Source: Macrotrachela quadricornifera (taxonomy: Eukaryota; Rotifera; Eurotatoria; Philodinida; Philodinidae). From it: a stretch of DNA of 64,000 nt. Shown one piece after another: positions 12,513 to 25,541 of this stretch. The notes under the pieces are model-generated. The model was not told where the DNA came from. It searched no databases and saw only the letters and a list, made by a program, of their open reading frames with translations. The first letter of the stretch is position 1. Each line of letters begins with the position of its first letter. The translations under genes were made by a program, and so were the position numbers. Location of the stretch: positions 18,172-82,171 of the forward strand of contig JAJEKB010022026.1 of NCBI GenBank assembly GCA_022393335.1. The letters run 5' to 3'.

Positions 12513-13327
12513 AATATTAAAATTTCCATTGATATATAATAGAAGAAAGAAATGCTTTTAAGTAAATTGATACTACTATTATTTATTTCGTTGATGTATT
12601 GATAAATGATTTGATTTATACATACTTGATTGTATATGACAATAGTAACGTCATTTATAGGTATAGAAGAACGAAATAAGGTGATTTATAGCGAGGTTTG
12701 ATCGTAATTTTTACTAAATATATCACATATTCTGTTTCATATGTTACCTGAAAATAATAAATCACAATGATGTTAATCGGTTTTTTTTTTCGAATAATTC
12801 TAATTAAATCGTGAGGGTGTGAGGATGAGGGTATGTCTTCTGGTATATTTTGTATTTTTAACACAACATAATAAAAGGTTGAAAAATGAAATATAAAGTA
12901 TAGCTATTCAATCTGCCTCACTCATTAGTTAAGTTTTATACAAAAATAGTTTGTATTGAAATTTTATTATTATTATATAGAAATTTTCTTTTAAAATTTA
13001 GTACAGTCATTAATCGATAAATCCTTAGATAACTGTTTGAATTCAAAATGCGAAACAATAATGACAATAAATTAATTCGAATATAAACTTTTTTCGTATT
13101 TTTTCAAATATTTCGAAAAAAAAATATAATACAATAAAACTTTATAGAATATATAAATTATTTCAATTGTCTAAACATAATTCATATATATACTTTCCAA
13201 ATGAATTTTTGAGACACCCTATGGATAAAATTGAACATTAGCATTACTGCATTGCATGAAAAAAAAAATTTTATTCAGTTTAAAACACTTTATTATGTAA
13301 ATATTTAGAGAAAAAACAAAAACAAGA

Positions 13328-13780
13328 TTAATTTATAAGAGTATTAACACATTGCCAACATGGACCACAGCATTTTTCTCCTTTTTTACAATCAGCATCC
13401 TTGTTGCATTCAGCTGGCAAGCATAAAACTACTGATGGATCGGGAGCTGGTGGACAACAACCACGTCGTTCTTCAGGACAACAATAAGTATTATTTAAGT
13501 TACTTATTCTGCAGATACTTTTATTAAATCCACAAGTATATTGTCCTTGTTCACAACGAAATTTACGTGAAGGTTCTCCACATTTACATGGATTACATTC
13601 ACATGTTTGACAACCATATTTATCAACGATAAAACCATTAGGACATGGACCACTACATCTAACTGCATAAGGACAACGTTGTGTAATTGTATCTCTTTTG
13701 ACCAAAAATTTCCAAAAATCAACTGATTGTACACATAGAATTAATACGAATAGTAAACCTAAGATAAAATATTGTTTCAT
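13328..13780 (-). CDS. secreted Cys-rich protein, antistasin- and WAP-like
   Basis: A single-exon, 150-residue frame. Residues 1-19 are a signal peptide (MKQYFILGLLFVLILCVQS). Residues 36-65 (CPYAVRCSGPCPNGF, then DKYGCQTCECNPC) match the antistasin cysteine pattern, including the conserved Gly-Cys-x-x-Cys-x-Cys. Residues 120-144 (CLPAECNKDADCKKGEKCC, then GPCWQC) resemble a WAP four-disulfide core. The linker has a further CC-rich segment (TYCCPEERRGCCPP). Both domain types are often serine-protease inhibitors, so an extracellular inhibitor is the likely role, but target specificity cannot be read. No introns. An internally deleted duplicate lies ~0.9 kb downstream on the same strand. Confidence 0.75.
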   Translation of the reverse strand: MKQYFILGLLFVLILCVQSVDFWKFLVKRDTITQRCPYAVRCSGPCPNGFIVDKYGCQTCECNPCKCGEPSRKFRCEQGQYTCGFNKSICRISNLNNTYCCPEERRGCCPPAPDPSVVLCLPAECNKDADCKKGEKCCGPCWQCVNTLIN

Positions 13781-14050
13781 AATATTGAAATTATTGTAAA
13801 ATTTCTTGAGGATGAATCGATCCTATTGCTTATTTCGTTGATGTATATGATAGATGATTTCATTTATATATACCTGATTATACATGACAATAATAACGTC
13901 ATTTATAGATATAGAAGAACGAAATAAGGTGATTTATAATCATGTTTGATTATAATTTTTACTAAATATACCACATATTCTGTTTCATATGTTACCTGAA
14001 AAAAGCGAATCACAATAACGTTAGTTCGTTTTTTACGAACAATTCTGATC

Positions 14051-14972
14051 ATGTTTCTATTAACTACGTAATTAATTAATCAATCGATGACGTCTAACAT
14101 TGTTAAATATATGATATTTTTAAATTTATTACTAAAACAAACGATAAAAATAATAACTATATTGAAATTTCAGGAGAAAAAAAAACAAAATAGACAAATG
14201 GATGACCTCGATGATCTATTCATAGAAAAGGATCGACTAAGATCTTCATATAATATAAATTTGAACATTAAATTTCTGATTTTTTACATTTCTTGTCTTT
14301 TAGTAATGCTATTAAAATAAAATAATGCAACGATTATTTGCTAATAATATAAAGTGACATCTATATATAAATAAAAATAAAAATAAAAAAATTTTAATTA
14401 TTCTTTTTTCTTTAATTTTTTATCTTTAAATTTTTTTTAAATAAAAAATAAAATTTAAAATTTATTTTAATCGATATCTAAATGGATACTGTCTAGCTTA
14501 TATTATTCTATTTACTTTTATACGTCTCTCTCTCTCTCTTCCTTTTCTTTTTTTTTTTCTTCTTCATGTTCTTCTCTTCTATACACAAGTTATTTCTGTT
14601 TATTTTTGTCTGTCTCTCATCATCTTATCCGTTATGCCTATACATAACATTAAAATTATTCATATGAACATATTTAATCATGATTCATTTCATCTAAAGT
14701 ATATAATGATTTATTTTATATCTATAGAAATATTAGTAACAATAAAAAAATCTAAATAAATTATATCGATTTCTATGAAATTTTATAAGATTTTTCTCTA
14801 ATCTATAAATCCGAAATGTTAGTATTATATATAAAGTGAGTATTAACCTTGTCCCATATATATAAATTTTAATATCACATCAAGTATGTGTGTGTAAAGT
14901 CATAAAAATGGAATTATATCATTTCTTTCTTTTTTTTTTTTTTGTTTTATCTTGATCATTTTGATTTATTTC
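14051..14972. other. intergenic, 5' region of the ankyrin gene
   Basis: AT-rich DNA with a (TC)n tract near 14525-14540 and long T runs. The 77-codon frame at 14087-14320 has no recognisable feature. A pyrimidine-rich stretch at ~14925-14945 leads into the acceptor at 14973. Confidence 0.4.
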
Positions 14973-14974
14973 AG
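14973..14974 (+). promoter_or_regulatory. 3' splice acceptor just upstream of the ankyrin start codon
   Basis: A long T tract followed by TTATTTCAG ends five bases before the ATG at 14980. An acceptor this close to the start means either a 5'-UTR intron or a spliced-leader trans-splicing site. No partner donor could be identified by eye. Confidence 0.5.
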
Positions 14975-14979
14975 ATATT

Positions 14980-17900
14980 ATGGGTTGTACGGGCACAAAA
15001 GCAAGTAAAGCTGAAGGTGATCTTGAACGATATCATCAAGACATATTCACATCCTCACAATCAGGCGATGTTAAACGACTTAAAGATATCCTTGATGAAC
15101 TTGATCGACGAAAAGCAATAACAACGAAAAAAGAAGTACTTAATATGGGTATGTTTATTGATTTTAATCGAATTATATTATATTATTTGTTTTGTTTTTT
15201 CTTTCTAAAATTTTTTATATAAACTAAAATTTCTAGTATAATTAAATGGTAATCATCATTAATGTCACATGGTTATTTTATATATATTGATTATAATCTA
15301 TTTTAAATAGCAGAAAATATTTTATCTTGATAATAAGATTGATTTTTTTTTTTGATCAAGGTTATTGACGTGATAGTTTTTTTTTTTTTATCTTATACTA
15401 ACATATGACATACAACTATATGAGAAAGAATAAATAACTAAATTAGATTTTAATAGAAATAATATTTAAAGCAATATGACTTTAAAAATCAAGCATTCAT
15501 TATTAATGAATATAATGAATTTGATTGAAGTTATAATTATCATAATATATAATTAAGAAAGAACAAAAAAAAATGTTTATCAAATTTTATCATTATAGAT
15601 GATAATAAATCTTTTTTTTTAAATATATAATAATTGAATTTGTTTATGTTTTTATTTTAGGTTATCGAGAAGCAGATGGTTTAACAGCATTAAGTATAGC
15701 AGCTGGTAAAAAGAATAAAGCTATCACAGAAATTTTAGCCAGTATGTTTATATATTTATTTAATAAACTGTTTTTTTTTATCCTTCTTTTTTTTTTGTCT
15801 AGCATGTAATGAAGTTGACGTAAATAAACCATCATTATCCGGTATTACACCATTATTAATGGTTGCTGAAGTTGGTTGGGCAGATACACTTGATATACTA
15901 TTACAACGTGGTGCTATTGTTGATGCAGCACCATTTGGTAAACGTGCAGAAGAAAATAAAATAGCTGGTTCAACACCATTAATTGGTGCAACAAAATATG
16001 ATCATCCGGAATGTGTTAAACGTTTATTAGCACATCAAGCTAATCCAAATCATCAAAATCAATCGGGTATATCAGCATTAATGTTAGCAGCTGAACAAGG
16101 TTATTTTGAATGTGTTAGACTACTTGTACAAGCTGGTGCTGATATTGAATTAGCACCGAGTGGTATGAAATAAAATAAAATTTTATATATTATTTATCTT
16201 TTCGTTTTTTTTTTGTTAAAGGTCAATTAGCATTAACAATGAATTTATGTGGTCAAACACCATTATTTTGTGCAGCAAAAGAAGGACGAACAGAAATAGT
16301 AAAATATTTATTAGATCGTGCAGCTAATCCTCGTGTACAAAATCATTATGGTGTTAGTGCTTTATGGATACCAGCACAAAAAGGTATGTTACAAGTTGTT
16401 GAATTATTATTAAATGCTGGTGCTGAAACACATGTTGCTCCATTTGGTAATCTTGCTGATGAATTAAATATAACTGGTTGGACACCATTATATGCTGCAA
16501 TGAAATCTCGAAAATTTGATGTTGTTAAATTACTTCTTAAACGTGGTGCTGATCCAAATGCAGTTACTAAATTAGGTTCAACACCATTTTTATTAGCATC
16601 AGAAATATGTGATTTAGATATAATTGCTGCATGTGTTGAAGCTGGTGCTGATCTTGATTTTGCACCAAGCGGTCCAGATGCTGATAATTTAAATATAACT
16701 GGTCAAACAGCATTATTTATGGCAACATTAAAAGATCGTGTTGATGTTGTGAAATTTTTAATACATAAAGGAGCACAAGTTAATGTACAAAATCGTTATG
16801 GTGTATCACCATTATTACTTTGTGCTGAATCAGGTAATCGTGAACTTGTTCAAGCACTTGTTGAAGCTGGTGCTGATGTTAATATTACACCAAAAGGTGA
16901 ATTAGCTGAAGAAAATTTTCTTGCTGGACAGGTAAATAAAACAAAAAAAAAGGATTTTTTGAAAAATAATTGTGTATAAATAATTGAAAATATACAGAAC
17001 GATGAAATAAAACAGGTTTTCTTTTTATTGTTTCACTTGATTGATTCATATTGACATACATATATATATAATGAATAATATTTATTAATGTTTCTATTTT
17101 TAGACTCCACTTTTTGGTGCAGCTAAAAAAGGCCATGTAGAAATTTGTGAATATCTTATTAAAAATGGTGCCGATGTTAATGCTGTAACAATGGTATTTA
17201 TATACTTAAAATATATCAAAAAAAATATTGAGATTTACTAATAAAATAATTTTAATACGTAAATATAATTACTAAAAAGAAAAACTTAACTATTCGTTTT
17301 ATTAGTAAATCTCGATACTTTTGAGATGTTCGAAATAATGAATTTCAAAAAAAAAAAATCTATTTTTTTTAGACTGGTACTACTCCATTGTATACAGCAA
17401 CTGAAGAAGGTCATTTAGAAGTTGTAGAATTATTAATACGTCATGGTGTTGATGTTAATCGATCACCACAAGGTGCAATAGCACGTGATCTTCATATTGA
17501 AAATCAAACACCTTTATTAATAGCATGTATGAGAAATCATGAATTAATTATTCGACATTTAATTGAATCTGGTGCAAATGTTAATGTTACATCTGAACGT
17601 GGTTCATCACCATTTTTAGCTATATGTCAACATAATAATGTTGAATTAGCACGATTGCTTATTCGACATGGTGCAAAACATGATGTTGAAGCTAAAAATT
17701 TATATGATGGAAAAATTAATGGATTAATTGTTGCTGCTGAATCTGGTTCATTCGATATTTTAAATTTATTAGTTGATAGTGGATTAAATGTTAATTATAA
17801 AATTGAAGGAAAAGTAAATATACAAAAATTAACTTTTATGTATATGTGTGGTTTTCTGATATTAGGGTGAAACTGCCGGTCGTACACCTTTATTTTGTGC

Positions 17901-18386
17901 ATGTGCAAAAGGCTTTCAAGATATTGTTGCATATTTAATTGAAAATGGAGCTGATGTTAATGGAACAGAAAAAGTAAGTAATTATAAACTAAATTCCCTA
18001 AATATACTGATGGTATAAACAAATCAAAATAATTTAATACATGAAAACTTTTTTAAAAAAAAAATCGCTGTATTTTATTAATTAATAAAATAACTATTAA
18101 AGACATCATCTTGTATCGTACTATTTATATAATATTGCTATTTATTTAGAGTGGTTTATCATGTTTGCATATAGCAGCTGCTATGGGTCATGCTGATACA
18201 GTTCGAATTCTTTGTGAACGTGGTGCAAATGTTAATCAAAAATTTCGTTTTGAAGAACAAGATGTAACTGCATATGATTTAGCCGAATCTCAGCAACATG
18301 ATCATGTATGTAAAGTACTGGAAAATTTTGGCGCACGACAATTACCACAAAATACATTATCTAGCCATATTGAAACTAAAAAATAA
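14980..18386 (+). CDS. N-acylation-motif ankyrin-repeat protein (731 aa)
   Basis: Eight exons: 14980-15148, 15661-15741, 15803-16162, 16222-16931, 17104-17193, 17373-17813, 17866-17973, 18150-18386; every junction keeps frame (2196 nt). The chain begins MGCTGTKASK, a typical N-myristoylation/palmitoylation start, so inner-membrane attachment is likely. Nearly the whole remainder is ankyrin repeats (GQTPLFCAAKEG, IVKYLLDRAANP, VVELLIRHGVDVN and so on), about 17-18 in all. Repeats alternate between the usual 33-residue form and a 42-residue form with a loop such as APFGKRAEENKIAG or APSGPDADNLNITG, giving a ~75-residue dimeric period. No enzymatic domain is visible. The role is presumably a membrane-tethered protein-interaction scaffold; the partner is unknown. 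An acceptor lies five bases before the ATG. Confidence 0.88.
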
Positions 18387-19523
18387 ATTTTTTCTTATAT
18401 AACTGTATATGTAAACAACGTTCCGTTGTCGTACAATATTTATTCTTTTTTTTTTGTCTTCGATCGACGGACGCTCTTTTTTCTTTTTTTTTTTTTCATA
18501 GAATTTTTTTTCTCTCCTCGTTTTGTGCGCCCATTCGTTCAACATGTCTGTGTGTAATTTTTTCTTTTTTCGTATTTGTCTACTGCTTGCCTGTACACGA
18601 GCTCATTTTCTTCAATGTCTATATTCTTTTCTTCCCATGTTTTTTTTTTCTTTATTGAAAAATTCCTATGTGTATGTGTGTGTGTTTGTGTGTGTGTGTG
18701 CGAGTGCGATCTAGAGAAAGGATCTTATTCTAGGAATAAACGTGAACAAAAATAGTGTGTGAGATAAAAAAAAAATGATAGCATCATTTTTAATATAATT
18801 TAAAATTTTCTTTTCTTTTTTCTTTCTTTTTTTTCTTTTTGTAACAATAAGAAGAAATGAATGGTGTGTTAATCTGAGATTGCAATTATGTATTTTTATC
18901 GTTAAACAAGAAAATCATCTTCATATATAAAGAATATGAAATTAAATGTATATCATATCTGGTTCAATAATCAAAAGGAATATGTCTTGCTAAATAACGA
19001 AGTCTTAATTATAAATATGAAAGACATGTTAAAAAGTCCAGTTAATATTAATAATTGCGTAGATTATAAATATCTTACGTTAATAGACTGTATTAATCAA
19101 CTGGGGGTAAAACTGTCTTCTAATTCAATCATAACAGTATTTCATCAACATGTCCATATTTCGGAAAACAATTGTTTATCACTATACATATCTCTTCTTA
19201 TCTTTTAGCTTAGTATATACATACAAAGATGAAGAAAAACCTATTTCTTGTTATTATTATTATTCTTCTCACTATCATACATAGTTCGTTGGTTGTATCT
19301 TAGAACAACGAACAGGCGTTTACATAGTTTTTCTTCCCGCAGATATATATATATTTTTTTTTCTAGTATTACTGATAGTGCGTCCAGCAAAATGAGAGAG
19401 AGAGAGAGAGTAACAAAACAAAAAAAGGAAAAAGAAATGCCATTGTCGGTTTTGGTCTAGATATAGAAAGATACGCATATATATATATATACGCAACGTT
19501 TTATCTAAATTGAAGACGATCAA
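18387..19523. other. intergenic between ankyrin and PDZ genes
   Basis: Contains 3' UTR of the ankyrin gene and 5' sequence of the PDZ gene: T-rich tracts, a (TG)n stretch at 18669-18700, an (AG)n stretch at ~19395-19410 and an AT repeat at ~19477-19490. The 90-codon frame at 18936-19208 shows no domain and is probably chance. Confidence 0.5.
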
Positions 19524-22292
19524 ATGAGTAAAGTATTTATTAGTCGACCAGATGGTAATGTTCCATGGGGTTTTCGACTTCAAGGTGGATTTGAATATAA
19601 TGAACCATTTACACTTACAAATGTAAGTGTATTTCTATTTTGATATATGAAAATATTAATCAATCAAGACAGGAATAATAATTATTGACTTTTCAAAATA
19701 GAAATATATCGATCTTAATTTTTATATTGTTAAAAAGAAAAAGTTTGTTTGTTATTCTTTTTATATAAATTCTATAGAACACTATTATTGATTTTTCAGC
19801 AATATATTATATTAACATAATTAAAAATAAACATATATAATATTGGTATTTGTTAATAGATAATACCCAATTCTCCTGCTGATGGAAAAATTGATCCTGG
19901 TGATATGCTATTAGAAATAGCTGGAAATAATATTACACATATGACACATACTGCTGTTCTTGAACTTATTAAACAATGTGGTGATGCTCTTTATCTTACT
20001 TTACATAAGTAGATATTTTTAAAAAATTTTAAAAAAAATGTATTTTTTAAATAATAATAATTTTAGAGTTGGTTCGACATATCCATTATATGATACATCT
20101 TCATCATCTCTACCAATATCTATTGAAAATATTCCACCAGCACCGATATTTGATGTTGATTTAATTGCTAATACAACAAATTTATTTAAAAAACAACAAT
20201 CAATTGATGAAATTGAAACAACAGTAAAATTTTTAACTAATTTAGTATTATTTTGTTATTTTTTTTTTTTATTTAGGAAATTTCAAATATTCCTGCTGTT
20301 CTTGCTAAAATGTTTGGTAATTCTAGTGGTCCAAAACCGTTTACATATATACCAGGAGGTCTTGATCTATCAAAAATCCGTGAATCAGCTCGTACTAGAC
20401 GGTAAGATTATCTTCAATTATAATATTTTAATATATAATTTTACATATTAAATAAAAGACAAAAAAAAAAAATTGATTATAGTTTATTTTTCATCGAATT
20501 TTACAGGTGTGAAACCTTTTTGTAATCAGTAACGAAAAAAAAACATACACTCACATACCGAAAGGAAAGAAAAAAAAAATATATATATATTTAAGTATTA
20601 AAATAAATCTATTCAATGAGATTTTTTTAGACCTACATACCCTACAGTAGGATATAGTAAACTTAATTACGTACAGTTTTCTTTTTCTGTTTTTTTTTTG
20701 TCCTTTTAACTTTCTTTCATTTTTAAATACATTTGTGTGTTTTTTTATATACATGCCATTCTTTTTCTTTTTTTCTTTTGCTAGACTTTTGAAAATGTAT
20801 GTATGTATGTTTTATCTGGTGTACAAGAAGAAAAAAAAATCTGAAAGTAGAGAAAAGTATTGTTTGTATGAATCAATATTTAAAGTATAATCATTCAACA
20901 AAACATATATGTATATATAACTAGAAAACAAAAAACAAATGATCACTTTTATTGTTTCAGTTTTTTTTATTTTATAAAAACCTTTAAATAGTGAGTTTAA
21001 TATAATAAATATGACAAAAAAAAAGATTCGTTTTTTTTTCTGTATTTTAAATATATTTATTATTTGTAGTCTCCGTCAAGATTCTCAAGAATTTGATGAA
21101 ATGATGAATCGACGAACAACTTTACCAAATGAACATATGAATCAACATCATTATACAAATATTAATCCAATTCAACCATTTAGTTATGCTCGTCAACAAC
21201 CAATACCACCAAAAAAATATATCGAACATGATACTGATGTGTATGTATTATTTAATTTTAATAAATAAAATTAAGTTTTTTTATTAAACAAAAAAAAAAC
21301 TAGTATAACACAATCACGTTCATTTCAAATGCTTCAAGGTTGGATTTCGGATAGTGAAAAAAGTGTACCAATGATTACACCATCTACAAATACATCAATA
21401 GGTGAATATTTAACCTTTATATACAAAAAGTTTTATTATCTTTGATGATTACTATATTGAATTGTATTTAATTCTTATCGAATAGTAAAAATTTTAAAGG
21501 TCAATCGAATGAAAAATATCAAATGATCAATAAATATTTTTTTATTTTTATTCATAGATACTTTTAATGATCGTCATTCAATTTCTTCTGGACTATCATC
21601 ATTACCATCACGATCATTTCGTTATCTTCAAGAACAATATAGTACTGATAATGATGATAATAATGTAACAATAATTGAACCAAAATCAGTATCAAATAAT
21701 AGTGGTAGTGGTCTTCGACGAAGTAGTGATGCTCATATGCCTTCACGTGCATTTAAATATTTACAAAATCAATATAATATATCTGACCAATCACAATCAG
21801 TTAATAATCGAGATGATCTTATGGAAATTTATAATAAAAGTAAGATTAAGAAAACAAAAAAAAAAACTTAAATTTATTATTATTTATCATTTTTTAAGCT
21901 CCAGCAAGTTTTCGTGAACGTGAACCAGAAGCTCCACGTTATACAGGTTCAACAGTTCCATCACGTTCATTTCGTTTTCTTCAAATGATGACACAAGATA
22001 ATTCCGAACCTATAACAACATATACAAAACCTCAACAAACATTATTAAATAAATATGATGAACATAATCTTTCAATAAATATAAATAAATTAAATGAACA
22101 TCCATCACGTTCATTTAAATATTTACAAACATTAACTGGTGAAAAAAAATTACCTATTATTAATCAAACAGGTATTTTCATTTATTCATTTTAAATTTAA
22201 TTTTTAGTATATTTTTTTTCTCTATAGAAACACAAATTGATAAGTTAACAAATGAAATTAATTCAACACATTTTGGAATAAGCGATTATTAA
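19524..22292 (+). CDS. PDZ-domain protein of ALP/Enigma/Zasp type (472 aa)
   Basis: Nine exons: 19524-19622, 19860-20008, 20067-20223, 20277-20401, 21070-21240, 21304-21401, 21558-21839, 21899-22171, 22228-22292; the frame is kept throughout (1419 nt). Residues 1-83 are a PDZ domain with the carboxylate loop and flank VPWGFRLQGG that mark the PDLIM/Zasp class, which binds alpha-actinin and lies at actin anchoring sites or Z-discs. Downstream are five copies of a short motif of the form SRSFRxLQ, at ~238-245, 284-291, 328-336, 381-389 and 429-437. Related SRSF-type segments follow the PDZ in animal PDLIM/LDB3 proteins. No LIM domain is found before the stop, so this is a PDZ-only member. The 668-nt fourth intron holds other acceptors that could give short isoforms. 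Confidence 0.82.
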
Positions 22293-25200
22293 AAAAAAAA
22301 AAAAGAACGAATATTTTTGCTTTTTATATAATAATAAATATTATTTATTATTTAAATAATGTATAAAAATTTTATTTTAATTAGATTATTTTTATCGAAG
22401 AAAAAAAAAATGAGAAATATGAGATAAATTGTACTAGAAATTAATTTGTAATCAAATTTATTATGCTTTAATAAATATTTATATTATATCAATTGACATA
22501 TATCGATTTCTGATGGATTTTTAATAGAAATTTTTTCATTTTTGGTAATAAAAGATATGATTACTTTATCAAAAAAAAAAAATAAGAAGAAGAAGAATTA
22601 TGTAGATAAATTTATTAAATTAGAATGAATTCATATGATTGTACTGATTGACTTTTATATCCTCATGTTAGTTATTACTCTTTTATATTAAAAAACAGAT
22701 TGATTTGTTTATATTTCGACCATAAAAATTATACGATTTCTCGCTTCTCTTTGACCTTAAGGGTTATACTATAAAAAGAAATCTCTCAATCCGTAATGAA
22801 TTTCGAAAGAAGAAGGGTAAATATGACAAATGATTTATTAGAAAATTTTATATTTAAATGTATATCAAATATTAATATAAATTTGATCTCTGATGATCCA
22901 ATTACAAGTTAGGTATTTTTAATTAATCAATATAAATGTTATTCTATCTTATATGTTTATATTAAGAATAAATCTAAATTTTTCAACTTTTAATTTATTA
23001 TAAAATTTTCCTTAATAAAACCGTCTATTAGCGACCTCATAAATCAATTAATTGTTCAAGAGTTTTTGATAAATATTATCTTCTATATATTCTTTATTTT
23101 TAATATAGGAAAAAAAAAACATGTTTTTCATATAATTTTATTAATTTTATCATAGTACCATGTGAAAATAAATAATTGGTTCATGGTCGTCATAAATCTC
23201 GTTCGCTCGTCCGTTCGTTCTAAAAGACTGACTGGCTTATTCTATTCATACCCGCCTAAATAAATTTATATATGGTCAATTTCCCGATTGTTATACCATA
23301 CGTATTTGTATTCGGAATAGTTCATTACGAACATAGAATCGTCGTCGTCGTCTTCTTCTTCTTCTTTTTTTTTTTTTTGTGAAAAGATTTCTTTCAATAT
23401 ATATAATGATGATGATGAGCTCGATTCATTCAACAACGAGCTTATCGAAGCGGAAATGGTTCGTGTGGTGGTACTCGTCACAGCACATACCAATTTCCTG
23501 TATTTAGATATCTCTTTTTTTTTTACTTTCCATCTTTTCTTTTTTTTTTTTTTGTTGTTTTTCATCTTGTTTTCTCTCTCTCTCTCTCTCTCTCTCCCAT
23601 TTCCAGTATGTTCAGTTATCAATAATAATCGTCATTTTCTTGTCTTTATTCTTCTCGTCGTTTTTTTTTTTCTTCAAGTATGAGAATGACGATGATGCGA
23701 TAAGCGATTTTCATCTTGTTGAGGGGTGTTGTATGTGATGTTACTAACAAAAGAACTCGAGATGTTGCAGACAACATCAAGCAAATGTTTGTTAGAGAAA
23801 AAAAATATGGAAAAGAATAGAGAAATAAGAATAAGACGCAGAAGACGAAGAAGAAGAAAAGAAAAGGAAAAAAATCGAGTTCCGAACATCTCGTCTCAAA
23901 GGAAAAAAGCAGTAGCAATGGGTTGTGGTAGTATAGTAATCATAGTTGTTATAGTAGAACGACGACAGAAATGTGTTGTCGATTGGAAGAGCGAGATGGC
24001 GTGTTTTTGCGCGCGAAAAAAAATGGAGAAAAAAAGAAAATGTCGCGAGAACAGTGGTAACGGGAAAAACAACAACAACAACCATCGCCATCAACATCAT
24101 CATCATCATCAGCCTAGGGAATAAAGAGAGAGAAGGAGCAAAAAAAAAATATATACAGGAAGGAATTGTAGCCAAGTCACGACTTGTTTAAGAACAAAAA
24201 ATAATAATACTGATTGACTGTACAAAACGTTGACACAATCCCGTGGGTAAGATTTTAGAATTACTATAGTCTTCTTCTTCTTTTTTTCTTTATATAGAGC
24301 AGAAGAAAACAAATTTCTCCCTCGTTTTTTTTTTCTTCTTTGGTCTCTTGTTTTATTATCTTAAATCTTATATATATATCGGTTCATTAAGCACATAACT
24401 ATACACATCGTTCACTTTCTAGTTAGTTTATTGATATTATTATCGTCTTATTACCTCGTTCAAGCTAACACATTACTCAACTTGATAATGTTCTATTCAG
24501 AGAAAAAAGCAAACAAACGTTAGTCATTATTAAATATGTATGTATATGTATATATATATATATATAATATTCTTTTTTTATATGTTGACAAGCTGTTTAT
24601 TTAAACGGATAATATGACTTGTTGCTCTATTCACCTTTACTTCATTATTATTCTTTTTTCGTTTTTTATTCTATGAGAAAAGTGTATCGTTAATGATGAT
24701 GATGATAAAGTGAGCCGTGTTGGAGAAAGAAAGAGACAAGAGCTATATTGAAAAAAAATGAGAAAAAAAAAAAAAGAATAATAATTTTCTATTTCCCTTG
24801 TCGGCTTCTGAATACAGAAGAAGAAGCAAATCTGGATAGTCGAAAATAATAATATACTATTAATAGTTATTATCTGAATAGCCGTCGTCGTCGTTGTTAT
24901 TTTTTTTGCTTTATTTTCTTTCTAGCTATAAGAAAAAAGAAGCTAATTGTATATTTTGCTTCAACACCTGTGTTTATGCTGATCAATTGTTTTGTTTTTG
25001 CTTCTTTCAATATATATATATATATCTATATATACATACATATTAGACTGTTATGTTCAGTCATTGTTTTTTTTTTTGTTATTTCTTTTTCCTCCTACGC
25101 TTTTCTTCATTCCATATAGAAATACAAAAAAGAAAATCAGTGTGGCCGATCGCTGAGCAAGATTATCTGATTAGGTGATTATTCCGATCTCTCTATATTT

Positions 25201-25499
25201 TTTTCTTTTTCTTCTTCTTCTTCTTTTTTTCTCTATTACTATGTCTATAGTTCGCATCCATACATCATCATCATTGCCGAGCGACCCGATTTTCCTACGA
25301 CTATTCTTGTTGTCAGAACACATACCCTTCATGGTCTTTTTCTTCCTTCGCTTCACTAACCGCACAATACAACACAGAGAAAAGAGACCCTGTTATTGAA
25401 TAATCGAGCAAGAAACAAGAAGAGAAGAAATGAGAACTGACGATAGAAAAAAAAATATGAAGAGGGATGTCGAGAGAATAAGACCAGTAAGTTCTATTC

Positions 25500-25541
<42 letters not shown>

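Larger units (their letters stand above)
12412..14050. repeat. tandem duplication spanning the antistasin/WAP-like locus
   Basis: The 5' flank of the deleted copy (about 12580-12790) and that of the intact gene (about 13837-14050) align over roughly 200 bases with small changes. Shared blocks include cgtcatttatag, agaacgaaataaggtgat and ctgtttcatatgttacctg. A unit of about 1.2 kb was duplicated, and one gene copy then lost its middle. Confidence 0.75.

Noticed and set aside
18936..19208. 90-codon plus-strand frame between the ankyrin and PDZ genes
   Set aside because: No domain or signal, lies in UTR-like sequence; likely chance in AT-rich DNA.
23266..24312. Many long overlapping frames on both strands
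   Set aside because: Low-complexity products of TTC/GAA and CT repeats (runs of Lys/Arg/Glu or Phe/Leu/Ser), not genes.
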